Shown here: positions 1-5,988 of the stretch, piece by piece
Layout of the letters: every line of letters begins with the position of its first letter
Position numbering within the stretch: the first letter of the stretch is position 1
Virus record (IMG/VR): IMGVR_UViG_3300044729_001674
Location: 1 to 20,196 of that record
Strand: one strand, 5' to 3'
Length of the DNA: 20,196 nt
Origin: a virus
Notes under the pieces: generated by a model
Seen by the model: the letters and a program-made list of their open reading frames with translations, nothing else
Databases searched by the model: none
What the model was told of the DNA's origin: nothing
Translations under genes and position numbers: made by a program

Positions 1-136
1 CCAGCGCCGCCTTCGCCACCTCGACGGCTTCCAGCGCCTCGGCCCCGGCGAGCAGGGCGGCGCGAGTGCGTTGGCCCATGCTCGGCATCTGTTCCGCCAT
101 CTCCCGCAGCCGCGCGGCGTGCTGATTATTCGGCAT
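1..136 (-). CDS. Small unknown protein, 3' end outside window
   Basis: An open frame starts at ATG 136-134 and stays open to the window edge, giving at least 45 residues beginning MPNNQHAARLREMAEQM. A purine-rich GGGGG stretch lies just upstream and could serve as ribosome binding site. It overlaps the 3' end of the preceding small membrane-protein gene by 11 bases, like the other overlapped starts in this operon. The visible part is alanine-rich and probably helical, with spaced Glu/Arg/Ala. I do not recognise a family. It is the last visible member of the recombination operon. Too short for the usual gene-length cutoff and truncated, so confidence is moderate. Confidence 0.5.
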   Translation of the reverse strand, partial: MPNNQHAARLREMAEQMPSMGQRTRAALLAGAEALEAVEVAKAAL

Positions 137-296
137 CCCCCGCCCCCTGCCCCGCCCGAAGCGCGGCGGCACGTTCTTCCTTGCAGGGCGGTTCCGGTCG
201 GATGAAAAACAAAGGAGGAGCCCACACAGCAACCAAGAACCCTATGGTCAATAAGGCTGACCTAACATTAATCGTGGACTTCGGTTCGTTACTCAT
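126..296 (-). CDS. Small single-pass membrane protein
   Basis: Encodes 56 aa beginning MSNEPKSTINV, with one hydrophobic segment at about residues 13-30 and a charged, alanine/glycine-rich C-terminal tail. The chosen ATG (296-294) sits a few bases after GGAAGGA and overlaps the end of the upstream coiled-coil gene by 8 bases, which suggests translational coupling. A longer reading of the frame would have to start inside that gene and has no better Shine-Dalgarno. Function unknown. Small membrane proteins recur in this phage's early region. Confidence 0.6.
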   Translation of the reverse strand: MSNEPKSTINVRSALLTIGFLVAVWAPPLFFIRPEPPCKEERAAALRAGQGAGDAE

Positions 297-1002
297 CCAT
301 TCCTTCCTTTGGCAGCAGCGCAGCGGCCCCAACCTGCTCAATGACCTTCATCTGTAAGCTCTCGTCTCCGTCTCGCTTGGCTTCGAGAACTCGGATAACC
401 GTGTCGATGCCGTGATGAAACGCCTCGTATTTCTCGCCGGTATGCCCGCCGCCGTAATCGTGGCAGCCGTAGGCCAGCGTGATCGCGCTCCGCCACGCCC
501 CTTCCGCCGCCTCGCGCTTCACTTGGGCGAGCCAGGCGAGGGCGGGTTGGGCGGAGATCGAGAAGTAGTTGTCGCGAATCCGGGAAACAAATTCGATCAA
601 GGCCGATGCCTGATAGGTGTCTCCGTTGTCGATGACCCATTCCAGTTGCTGCTCGATCCGCTTCAGCGCCTCCACGGCCCGAGCTTCCCCGGCGCGGGCG
701 GCGTCGAGGTCGCGGAGAAATCGATCCTCCCAGTCCATGAACTCGGTAAGCTGCTTGTCTTTGACATACACGGCTTCCTGCCAGCCTTCCGCCTCGGCCT
801 TTGCCGCGTCGCGTTCTTTGACTACCTCATCGAAGTGGGTCAGCGTGGCGGCTAGATCAAACCGGAGCTTTTCGCGCTCGGCCTCCAGTTCGGCGATGCG
901 GGCGCGGAGGGCCTGCTCTAGTTCTTCGACCTCGGGAATGTCTAGGGCTTTGCATTGCAAGCATTCCGGCCCGTTGTTGTGAATACACTTGGGTTCGTTC
1001 AT
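289..1002 (-). CDS. Coiled-coil protein with N-terminal Cys/His cluster
   Basis: Encodes 237 aa. The ATG at 1002 overlaps the upstream stop as ATGA; a longer frame reaching 1161 has Arg-rich composition and is a shadow. Residues 5-17 hold C-x-H-x5-C-x2-C (starting KCIHNNGPEC), a possible zinc knuckle. Residues about 22-165 are heptad-like and charged, predicting a long coiled coil. The C-terminal third contains a Gly/His-rich stretch (HDYGGGHTGEKYE) of unknown role. It lies in an early-region operon of small proteins downstream of the recombination genes. No family recognised; accessory early proteins of this shape are common in phages and usually uncharacterised. Confidence 0.72.
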   Translation of the reverse strand: MNEPKCIHNNGPECLQCKALDIPEVEELEQALRARIAELEAEREKLRFDLAATLTHFDEVVKERDAAKAEAEGWQEAVYVKDKQLTEFMDWEDRFLRDLDAARAGEARAVEALKRIEQQLEWVIDNGDTYQASALIEFVSRIRDNYFSISAQPALAWLAQVKREAAEGAWRSAITLAYGCHDYGGGHTGEKYEAFHHGIDTVIRVLEAKRDGDESLQMKVIEQVGAAALLPKEGMDE

Positions 1003-1460
1003 CGTCCACCTCGCGCCGCTCGAAGGGCGGAGAGAAGGTCGGCGGCCTCGTGCTGCCCGACGCTCCAGTAGTTGTCCTCGTCGCCGTCTTCGGAGTAGCA
1101 GTAGTAAATCGTGCTCTCCTGCTCGGCGGCCCAATCCAGCAACTCCGCCTTCTCCCGCCACTCTTTCACCCGCTCGGCGGCGGCCGGCAGGGGGAGGCTG
1201 AGGGCGGCGTTGGCCTGCTTAAAGTCGGCGACTGACGGCCAGCCATGAGGCATCCAATGATGCGCCCCGTCCGCCTCGTCGATACCGGGAGCAAAAGGCA
1301 ACATACTAACTCGGTATGCGCGTGCAAAAACCTCCAGCGCCCCCCGCAACTCGACCACGAGCGCGGCGAGGGCGTCGCGCTCGGCTTCGCAAGCCAGCCA
1401 GCCCCGCCGCAGCGAATCAATCTCCGTCATCAGCGATATCTTGTCGTGGTCAATACTCAC
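999..1460 (-). CDS. Unknown early-region protein with helical N-terminus
   Basis: Encodes 153 aa from GTG 1460, which overlaps the stop of the previous gene as GTGA and has GGAGG upstream. The N-terminal 50 residues look helical or coiled-coil (RDALAALVVELRGALEVF). The C-terminal half has a Tyr/Asp/Glu-rich patch (IYYCYSEDGDEDNYW) followed by a helix. No enzymatic motif seen. Coupled to both neighbours by 4-base overlaps, so it is surely co-translated with them. Function unknown. Confidence 0.7.
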   Translation of the reverse strand: MSIDHDKISLMTEIDSLRRGWLACEAERDALAALVVELRGALEVFARAYRVSMLPFAPGIDEADGAHHWMPHGWPSVADFKQANAALSLPLPAAAERVKEWREKAELLDWAAEQESTIYYCYSEDGDEDNYWSVGQHEAADLLSALRAARGGR

Positions 1461-1705
1461 CGCCCCACCTCCGCCTCTTTCCACGCCGCCACGACCTCAC
1501 CCCGCGCCGCCGCAGCCGCAGCATCGACGCCGGTACGGAACCGGGCGTAGCCTTCAGCGAGGGCGAACAGCGCACGGGAGACGGCGCCAACCGCCACGCT
1601 GAGCCACAGGATGCAGTGATACAGCCCATCGCGTCCGGTGGTGCGGTGGCGGAGGAACGGCAGCATCGCCGCAAAGCACGCGAGGAGGGCTAGGGCGGGG
1701 ATCAT
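1457..1705 (-). CDS. Small membrane protein
   Basis: Encodes 82 aa. The ATG at 1705 overlaps the previous stop (ATGA). Two hydrophobic segments are visible, residues about 1-17 (starting MIPALALLACFAAMLPF) and about 28-48, followed by an Ala-rich, mostly charged helix. The first segment could also be read as an uncleaved signal anchor. Function unknown. It is one of several small membrane proteins in the early region. Confidence 0.65.
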   Translation of the reverse strand: MIPALALLACFAAMLPFLRHRTTGRDGLYHCILWLSVAVGAVSRALFALAEGYARFRTGVDAAAAAARGEVVAAWKEAEVGR

Positions 1706-2097
1706 GCGGCCTCCGTGGCGGCAGCGAAGGAAGGCAGCTTCTCTTGCAGCCGTTTCAAGAGATCGTCATGGTCCAGTTTGCGCTCCCGCGACATCGCGGC
1801 AAACACCTCCCGCTCGGTGATAATGCCCATCTGGATACAGCGCAACGTGGTCAATGTCTTGAGCGCGCTACAGTCGTGCGCGTCCTTGTAGAGTCGCCAC
1901 ACATTGCTGCCATAGATCCGGTGCGTGTCCAGCGAAAACAACGGCGCAAAGTTCCTAGACCACGATTCCGGATCAACGCTAGGGCTCAATTTGCACAGCT
2001 CAAGGATGGCCGTGATTGCGCCGGGGTTGCCCTCGGCAACCTTAATCGCGGCGCTCATAAACGTGTCTTGTAGGGTAATTCTCGATCCGACTTCCAT
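1702..2097 (-). CDS. Unknown early-region protein, 131 aa
   Basis: Start chosen at ATG 2097 because AGGAGG-type sequence lies about ten bases upstream; the frame continues to 2217 but that part is Thr/Pro-rich, covers the intergenic hairpin and has no ribosome site. The protein begins MEVGSRITLQDTF and looks mostly alpha-helical and soluble, with a C-terminal charged helix (REVFAAMSRERKLDHDDL). No family recognised. It follows the recombination trio and leads the run of ATGA/GTGA-coupled small genes toward the left edge. Confidence 0.72.
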   Translation of the reverse strand: MEVGSRITLQDTFMSAAIKVAEGNPGAITAILELCKLSPSVDPESWSRNFAPLFSLDTHRIYGSNVWRLYKDAHDCSALKTLTTLRCIQMGIITEREVFAAMSRERKLDHDDLLKRLQEKLPSFAAATEAA

Positions 2098-2118
2098 CTT
2101 TCTCTCCTCCTTCCTCCA

Positions 2119-2139
2119 CCCCGTCCGCATCGGACGGGG
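2119..2139 (-). other. Perfect 9-bp hairpin in mRNA leader
   Basis: CCCCGTCCG pairs perfectly with CGGACGGGG across a 3-base loop. On the transcribed strand it lies 21 bases before the start codon at 2097 and just 5' of the Shine-Dalgarno. There is no U-run after it in the transcription direction, so I read it as a leader hairpin (RNA protection, processing or partial attenuation) and not as a canonical terminator. Confidence 0.55.
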
Positions 2140-2210
2140 GTTGTGTGTCTGGTTGCCAGAGCCACTGGGGGCTGGCGTAGTTGTGGCGGTCGCTGGTGGG
2201 GAGGTCGTCG

Positions 2211-2612
2211 TCACCAAGCGTGGGGCGGAATGTTGTCATCAGCCACCGCATCGAACGGACTCGCCGCTCCCTCGATCACCACGCCACCGGTCTTCGGCAG
2301 ATACAGATCCTCCAGCCGCACGCCCTTATCGTTCGCCTTGGCCTTGCAGCGAACATCGACGCCTTCGAGTTTGGCGTTGATCTTCCGCAGCCAATCCGGC
2401 CCGGTAAGGTCGGACGGCTGACAGCCAAGATCGACGAGCCGTTCCTTGGTGTACGGCAGAGCGTTGGGGCTCAGGAACTTCATTACGCTGTCCTGCCGCC
2501 CATCTGACATCTCCAGTGCAAACTCCAGAGCCTGCGTCTCGCGCTCGCCGAGTTTCTTGTGACGGATGCCGATGATCTTGCCGTCGTAATACTGGCCGTC
2601 TTCGTACTTCAC
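2211..2612 (-). CDS. Putative ssDNA-binding (OB-fold-like) recombination partner
   Basis: Encodes 133 aa; ATG 2612 overlaps the recT stop (ATGA). The N-terminus (MKYEDGQYYDGKIIGI) followed by beta-strand-like segments and a 'SxxALPYTxERLxxLGC' stretch at about residues 48-64 resembles small proteins found beside RecT in many phages and taken to be single-strand DNA-binding proteins. The assignment rests on this pattern and on synteny (exonuclease, annealase, this gene). A direct enzymatic role is unlikely because no catalytic motif is visible. It would coat or hand over ssDNA to RecT in the cytoplasm. Confidence 0.6.
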   Translation of the reverse strand: MKYEDGQYYDGKIIGIRHKKLGERETQALEFALEMSDGRQDSVMKFLSPNALPYTKERLVDLGCQPSDLTGPDWLRKINAKLEGVDVRCKAKANDKGVRLEDLYLPKTGGVVIEGAASPFDAVADDNIPPHAW

Positions 2613-3352
2613 GCCGTCACCTTTTCAGCCACCGGAGCCTGCGTCACAGCCGCCAACTTGTCGCGCAGCGCCGCCGCCGCAGTCGCCTCGCCCATGCGGG
2701 ACTCCGTAGCCGCGACAACCTCATCAATCGGGAGTTCGCCGGGGGCCAGAACCGAAACGTACTCGGTCGCCTCGGGGACGTAGAACTTCTGAAGGCGGCC
2801 GAGGGCACGCCAGTAGTACATGGATTCGGGGTCCTGTTTGTACGTCTCTTTCTTGTCGTAGCCGGTGCGCTTGGCGTCCTCTTCGGTGAACGACGCGCGG
2901 GCAGGCTTCGCGCCATCCATGACCTTCTCGCCGTTCTTGTTCAGTTCAAGGATGCAGCCCTTCGTGTCGCGCTGGATGAACGTCCAGGTGTAGCCGTGCC
3001 GCCGCATCAGCAGCTCCAGGACCGTGCCCATCATCGCCGGGATGCCGTTGATGAAATAGATCCCCCGCGCCGCTTGAAACGCGCTGAGGCCCAATTCACG
3101 GCCAAAGCGGATACGCATCGCAATATCGGCCGCGTCGAGTTTCTTGCCACTGCCCGACGTGCCACGGGCGTACATGAGGCCTTGGGCAAAGTCGGTCTTC
3201 ATCTGAAGAGCTTCGCCGTGTTCGGCGCTGCCTCGATCGGATGCCGAAATGATCTGGTCCAAGATGGACGACATCAGCTCAGGCTGCGGCTGCGCTGCCA
3301 CTGCCTGCGCCTGTTGAATCTGCTCCACGAGGGGAGCGGTCTGTGTTGCCAT
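2609..3352 (-). CDS. recT: RecT-family single-strand annealing protein
   Basis: Encodes 247 aa with AGGAG just before ATG 3352. The core (about residues 75-205) shows the RecT pattern: 'FGRELGLSAFQAARGIYFIN' and 'GIPAMMG' near residues 88-115, then a beta-rich stretch and 'YYWRALGRLQKFYVPEATEY' near 178-198. RecT proteins anneal complementary ssDNA after a 5'-3' exonuclease has made overhangs, supporting phage recombination and replication restart. The exonuclease gene sits directly upstream (18-base gap) and an ssDNA-binding-like gene directly downstream, so the module is a complete two-component recombinase. The N- and C-termini are Ala/Gln-rich and probably disordered. Confidence 0.9.
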   Translation of the reverse strand: MATQTAPLVEQIQQAQAVAAQPQPELMSSILDQIISASDRGSAEHGEALQMKTDFAQGLMYARGTSGSGKKLDAADIAMRIRFGRELGLSAFQAARGIYFINGIPAMMGTVLELLMRRHGYTWTFIQRDTKGCILELNKNGEKVMDGAKPARASFTEEDAKRTGYDKKETYKQDPESMYYWRALGRLQKFYVPEATEYVSVLAPGELPIDEVVAATESRMGEATAAAALRDKLAAVTQAPVAEKVTA

Positions 3353-3370
3353 GGTTATTCTCCTTCCCTG

Positions 3371-4291
3371 TTACGCCGGGAACACGCGAAATGGACGGGA
3401 CACGGACGGCTTGACGACCGCCTCGTACACATCCGGGAACTTGGTCTTGAGCGCCTTGGAATCGACGCGCATTGATGTCTGCGGCTTGTACAGAACACGG
3501 AACCCCGGAGCGGTCGCGCCGGCACGATCCTGCAGGAGCCGCGTCGCCTCCTCTTTCACCGACTCCATCGCCTCCTCTGCTTCGTCGCGAACGTCGCGGA
3601 GCTGCAAGTACTCCTGCGCCAAGTCGGCCAGCGCCGGGATCTCGGCGTCAGTGTCGTCAGCGTCCACCGCTTCAAGCAGCGCAACGCCTTGGCACGAGTG
3701 CCGCCACTCGCAGGACTGGCAGCGCTTATCTGACACCGGCAAGCGGTCGGGCTCGCCTTCGCCCTGGGCCATTGCCCAGAACTGCGCCACCATCTCGCGA
3801 ACAAGGTCGAACGCTTGCGCGTCGAAAGTGACCTCGAAGTGATCGAACCGCCAGTTACTCGGTTCCAGAATCGCGAACGCGCCCCAGCGATAACCAGCGT
3901 GCCCCATATACCACTGGATCTGAAGTTGGTAAGAGAGCGGCAGGCCTTCCTTCTGGAACTTGCGAAAGTTGCGTTCGTTGGCCGACTTAGTTTCGAGGAT
4001 ACCAGGGCCGCGTGGATCGTTTAGGATAATCCGGTCGGGTTGGCCGATCTCGTAGTCTTTCTCGCCATGGATCGTCTTGCGCCGCCGCACCGTGTTGCCG
4101 GTCTTCGCTGTGTACTCCTCGACGATCAGCGGTTCCAGCTTCGTGCCACGGATCAGGTGTCCTTTGAACTCGATGACGTAGTCGGGCTCGATGCCTCGCT
4201 TCTGATACCAGAGCTTCCGAGCGCATCCGTATGGCGGGGCGTTGACTACGCTACCGATGTCACTCCCGCCGATGTGTTTTGTTCTATCCAT
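3371..4291 (-). CDS. YqaJ/RecB-type exonuclease with Fe-S-like cysteines
   Basis: Encodes 306 aa; ATG 4291 chosen because GAGGAG lies five bases upstream (the frame extends only to a TTG at 4309). Motifs, numbered from this start: 'HIGGSDIG' at 6-13 typical of YqaJ recombinases; a conserved Glu in 'GTKLEPLIVEEY' (49-60); catalytic Asp in 'GQPDRII' (D86); 'ILETK' (E100, K102); and 'YQLQIQWYM' (121-129), the helix following the PD-(D/E)xK core. Partner of RecT: it would resect dsDNA 5' to 3'. Unusual is a cysteine at residue 23 (YGCARKLWY) plus C-x2-C-x5-C at 191-200, the layout of the 4Fe-4S cluster in Cas4 and AddB nucleases. The C-terminal 80 residues are helical. Confidence 0.88.
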   Translation of the reverse strand: MDRTKHIGGSDIGSVVNAPPYGCARKLWYQKRGIEPDYVIEFKGHLIRGTKLEPLIVEEYTAKTGNTVRRRKTIHGEKDYEIGQPDRIILNDPRGPGILETKSANERNFRKFQKEGLPLSYQLQIQWYMGHAGYRWGAFAILEPSNWRFDHFEVTFDAQAFDLVREMVAQFWAMAQGEGEPDRLPVSDKRCQSCEWRHSCQGVALLEAVDADDTDAEIPALADLAQEYLQLRDVRDEAEEAMESVKEEATRLLQDRAGATAPGFRVLYKPQTSMRVDSKALKTKFPDVYEAVVKPSVSRPFRVFPA

Positions 4292-4311
4292 AACTCCTCG
4301 TTGAGACAATA

Positions 4312-4357
4312 CGGGGCCGCTGCGCTGCGAGAGCGCCGCTTCGTTGGTTTGGCCCCG
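4312..4357 (-). other. Structured leader before exonuclease gene
   Basis: The 178-base gap between 4291 and 4470 holds no gene I can support. It contains a nested fold: CGGGGCC (4312-4318) pairs with GGCCCCG (4351-4357), enclosing GCGCT/AGCGC (4322-4326 with 4332-4336). On the transcribed strand this lies 5' of the exonuclease ribosome site. A second short stem, ATCCGG/CCGGAT (4453-4470), directly follows the stop of the upstream gene; it has no U-run. I saw no convincing promoter here. Confidence 0.4.
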
Positions 4358-4469
4358 ATGGACCGGCCTAGGGTTCCACGCTTTCCACAGCGCACGAATC
4401 CGGTTAGCGACTCAACGGCGAGCGCCTCGTTTTTCGTAAGTTAGGCCGATCTATCCGGACCAAGCCGGA

Positions 4470-4724
4470 TTAGTTCAATGCTTGAAAGATATTGCCAAAC
4501 AGCGACGCCAAGAAAAACCACAGCAGCGTGTCGGCCCAGCGCTCGGAACGACGAAGGCGATGCTTCAGATATGCGATGCAGTCGTCTTGGTACTTTTCGC
4601 GCATGGTAAGCTTACGCGACGGATGAAACCGAGCCATGCAGACGCGCTGCCTGTCAGATTCGTCTTGCGCTTGCTGCGCCTGCGCGGCGCGGGATTCGAG
4701 TTCGTCTTTCCATGTCCAGTTCAT
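4470..4724 (-). CDS. Small protein with C-terminal membrane anchor
   Basis: Encodes 84 aa from ATG 4724, with GAGGAG upstream; an in-frame ATG at 4748 lacks a ribosome site and lies within the leader hairpin. The N-terminal 60 residues are hydrophilic and charged (MNWTWKDELESRAAQ, later KYQDDCIAYLKHRLRRSERW). The last 20 residues are hydrophobic (ADTLLWFFLASLFGNIFQAL), so this is a tail-anchored protein with its soluble part probably in the cytoplasm. Function unknown. It stands alone between two intergenic gaps and may be transcribed with the exonuclease-recT operon. Confidence 0.68.
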   Translation of the reverse strand: MNWTWKDELESRAAQAQQAQDESDRQRVCMARFHPSRKLTMREKYQDDCIAYLKHRLRRSERWADTLLWFFLASLFGNIFQALN

Positions 4725-4742
4725 ATGTTTCTCCTCGGGATT

Positions 4743-4789
4743 CCCCACCCTCCGGCTAGCCGAAGCCAGCCGGGCCGGGTCGGGTGGGG
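4743..4789 (-). other. Two-part hairpin in mRNA leader
   Basis: CCCCACCC (4743-4750) pairs perfectly with GGGTGGGG (4782-4789) and encloses CCGGCT/AGCCGG (4752-4757 with 4768-4773). In transcription direction it lies just before the Shine-Dalgarno of the gene starting at 4724 and is not followed by a U-run. It could be a weak attenuator or a transcript-stabilising 5' structure. The flanking stretch 4790-4904 contains no gene I can support, only a small AAGCGG/CCGCTT stem (4886-4900). Confidence 0.5.
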
Positions 4790-4904
4790 GCTGTTACCTA
4801 AACACGTTCGAGCTAAATCCGCCTACTCCTTTTGTGATTTATGCCCTGTTACCCTGGGCGGGTGGCAGTGAAGCCAAGCCGGGGCAAGCGGCCCCCGCTT
4901 CGGT

Positions 4905-5069
4905 TCACGGCTTGTGAAACGCCGCGCGAAGTATGGCGTAGGCGAGTAACTGGAGAATCACAACATCCCAACGAAACCACTGCTTGTGCTTGCACGCCTG
5001 ATATCCGCTCTGGCCAAACAGAAAGCCTACTGTTGTCACTACCAGCAAATACACCACTTCACTTTGCAC
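4905..5069 (-). CDS. Small membrane protein, 54 aa, micro-operon member
   Basis: I read a GTG start at 5069 with AAGGAG upstream, overlapping the end of the preceding 48-aa gene by 11 bases. The product begins MQSEVVYLLVVTTVGFLFGQ: a hydrophobic first segment at residues 4-19, a polar Cys/His/Lys loop (ACKHKQWFRW), then a second hydrophobic helix (VVILQLLAYAILRAAF). Probably two membrane passes with a basic loop. Too short for most gene finders. No family recognised. Other frames across this interval are Arg/His-rich shadows. It is the last gene of the GTG-chained micro-operon. Confidence 0.6.
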   Translation of the reverse strand: MQSEVVYLLVVTTVGFLFGQSGYQACKHKQWFRWDVVILQLLAYAILRAAFHKP

Positions 5070-5205
5070 GCTTCCGCTCCTTCTTCAACGCAATCCGCAG
5101 CTTCTCCACTTCGTTCCGCTCCTCGACCACCACCGCGCCGATGCGGATGTAGTGCTCGATCATGGCCTTGGCCGTGGATTGGGAGTCGATGGCGCGGCGG
5201 GTCAC
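5059..5205 (-). CDS. Small helical protein, 48 aa, micro-operon member
   Basis: The GTG at 5205 overlaps the preceding stop as GTGA. The product (starting MTRRAIDSQSTAKAMIEHY) continues as one long amphipathic, strongly charged helix (VVVEERNEVEKLRIALKKER) ending in a basic tail. It looks like a small soluble coiled-coil protein that could dimerise or bind nucleic acid or membrane lipid; none of this is demonstrated. Overlap with genes on both sides supports real translation. Confidence 0.6.
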   Translation of the reverse strand: MTRRAIDSQSTAKAMIEHYIRIGAVVVEERNEVEKLRIALKKERKRAK

Positions 5206-5390
5206 TGGCGCACCTGCCAGGCGAGTTGCAGGCCAACCGCAGCATTGAAGATCAGCACCGCGCCAACACCACCGAACGCCATGCGCTCAAATAGGTACAG
5301 GTGCGGGGTCGCCAAGGCGTGATACCCGCAGGAGACGCCACCGGCAAGCATGGCGAGGGCGATGAGGGCTACTACAATGGCCGCCTTCAC
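5202..5390 (-). CDS. Small two-pass membrane protein, 62 aa
   Basis: Start assigned to GTG 5390, which has GGGAGG five bases upstream and overlaps the previous stop as GTGA; the alternative TTG at 5411 has no such site. Residues 2-22 (KAAIVVALIALAMLAGGVSC) and about 40-58 (MAFGGVGAVLIFNAAVGLQL) are hydrophobic, separated by a His/Tyr loop, so two passes are likely. The first segment could instead be a signal sequence, but the residues before the Cys are not a good lipobox. Function unknown. Confidence 0.65.
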   Translation of the reverse strand: MKAAIVVALIALAMLAGGVSCGYHALATPHLYLFERMAFGGVGAVLIFNAAVGLQLAWQVRQ

Positions 5391-5503
5391 CGGGGCCTCC
5401 CGGTGTCGCAAATGATCAGATACCCGAAGCCGATCACCAGCGCCATCGTAAACGCAAACTGGATCACCTCGCCGGGTGGGATATTGAGGAGAGCGGAGGT
5501 CAC
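5387..5503 (-). CDS. Single-pass micro-membrane protein, 38 aa
   Basis: The GTG at 5503 is preceded by GGAGG and overlaps the stop of the upstream ribbon-helix-helix gene as GTGA. The product begins MTSALLNIPPGEVIQFAF and is dominated by one transmembrane helix (residues about 13-31), ending DTGRPR. The longer reading of this frame to 5626 is antisense-like Gly/Arg-rich sequence covering the real upstream gene and is rejected. Function unknown; small enough to be a holin-like or inhibitor peptide, but nothing shows that directly. Confidence 0.55.
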   Translation of the reverse strand: MTSALLNIPPGEVIQFAFTMALVIGFGYLIICDTGRPR

Positions 5504-5673
5504 GCCGCTACCTCCGCCGCCTGCAACTGAGCGAGCCGCATTCGAATGTACTGCGCCTGGGTGAGCTTCAGTGCAGCAGCCTCGGCCTCTACCCACGGCA
5601 CCTGATCGGGCTCCAATGACACGCAAATACGTTTTGTACCGTTTTGCGCCGTTTCGTTACGTTCTGCGTTCAT
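5500..5673 (-). CDS. Ribbon-helix-helix (Arc/CopG-like) DNA-binding protein
   Basis: A 57-aa frame from ATG 5673; an in-frame TAA lies 12 bases upstream, so this is the longest ATG start. The layout fits the ribbon-helix-helix fold: N-terminal strand (TKRICVSLEP, about residues 13-22), helix A (QVPWVEAEAAALKL) and helix B (QAQYIRMRLAQLQ) after a Thr turn. Such proteins dimerise, insert the two-stranded ribbon into the major groove and often repress their own promoter. There is no Shine-Dalgarno before the ATG, so the mRNA may be leaderless. TGAC/GTCA boxes lie just upstream. Head gene of the micro-operon. Confidence 0.7.
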   Translation of the reverse strand: MNAERNETAQNGTKRICVSLEPDQVPWVEAEAAALKLTQAQYIRMRLAQLQAAEVAA

Positions 5674-5674
5674 A

Positions 5675-5709
5675 TGACAACATTACGTCAGGTGACCGCC
5701 GGTTGTCTA
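5675..5709 (-). promoter_or_regulatory. Candidate promoter with GTCA/TGAC operator boxes
   Basis: On the minus strand, TAGACA (5709-5704, one mismatch to a -35 consensus) is followed after 18 bases by TAATGT (5685-5680), a weak -10 that ends six bases before the ATG, which fits a leaderless transcript. Three 4-base half-sites lie in or beside the promoter: GTCA-cc-TGAC as a perfect inverted pair (5696-5687) and a further GTCA (5678-5675). These could bind the ribbon-helix-helix protein encoded immediately downstream. Sequence-only prediction; another promoter in this AT-rich gap is possible. Confidence 0.4.
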
Positions 5710-5759
5710 CAAAAATTACGAAACAAATTTTGACCGGCGAAAATTTTCCCCTGAAACGC

Positions 5760-5784
5760 AAAAGACCCCGCGCTAGGCGGGGTC
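5760..5784 (-). terminator. Rho-independent terminator
   Basis: On the minus strand an 8-bp perfect stem (GACCCCGC with GCGGGGTC, 5-base loop) is followed by TTTT (5763-5760) and a further T-rich stretch. The stop codon of the zinc-finger-like gene falls in the loop, so the terminator overlaps the gene's 3' end. It closes the short operon that starts at the 6562-6590 promoter and separates it from the micro-operon. Confidence 0.8.
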
Positions 5785-5988
5785 ATGCGGGCACGGGCGG
5801 CGGCGAAGGCGGGCCGATACCACAGCGCCGCACCGCGGGCACGGTGCCAGCTTGGGCGGCTTGCCTGGTGGCCGCTTGCGGCGGGCCAGTTCGGCTTCGA
5901 GGGCTTCGCGGGGGATGCGGGAGAGGTCGGGGAGTTTAGGGATAGGCCTCTGTGGGCAATCGCACGCCCCGCTGCGCAAGCATCTCAA
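5773..5988 (-). CDS. Small proline-rich zinc-finger-like protein
   Basis: The frame encodes up to 71 aa and ends at a TAG inside the terminator. The C-terminal half carries C-P-R-C-G and, twelve residues on, C-P-H, a possible zinc site (C-x2-C...C-x-H). The middle is basic and Pro-rich (RRKRPPGKPPK) after a helix (PREALEAELARR). The start is uncertain: only TTG codons (5988 or 5979) are available upstream, both inside the preceding gene, and neither has a good ribosome site, so translation probably depends on coupling. Function unknown; nucleic-acid binding is plausible from the basic/Cys composition. Confidence 0.5.
   Translation of the reverse strand: MRCLRSGACDCPQRPIPKLPDLSRIPREALEAELARRKRPPGKPPKLAPCPRCGAVVSARLRRRPCPHDPA

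Noticed and set aside
1301-1319. CATAC...GTATG inverted repeat resembling the palindrome at 6568-6587
   Set aside because: Only 5-bp arms with a different spacing, inside a coding gene and without promoter elements; probably chance.
4791-4853. Direct repeat CTGTTACC flanking 4799-4845
   Set aside because: Eight bases only, no transposon ends or gene between the copies; not enough to claim an insertion footprint.
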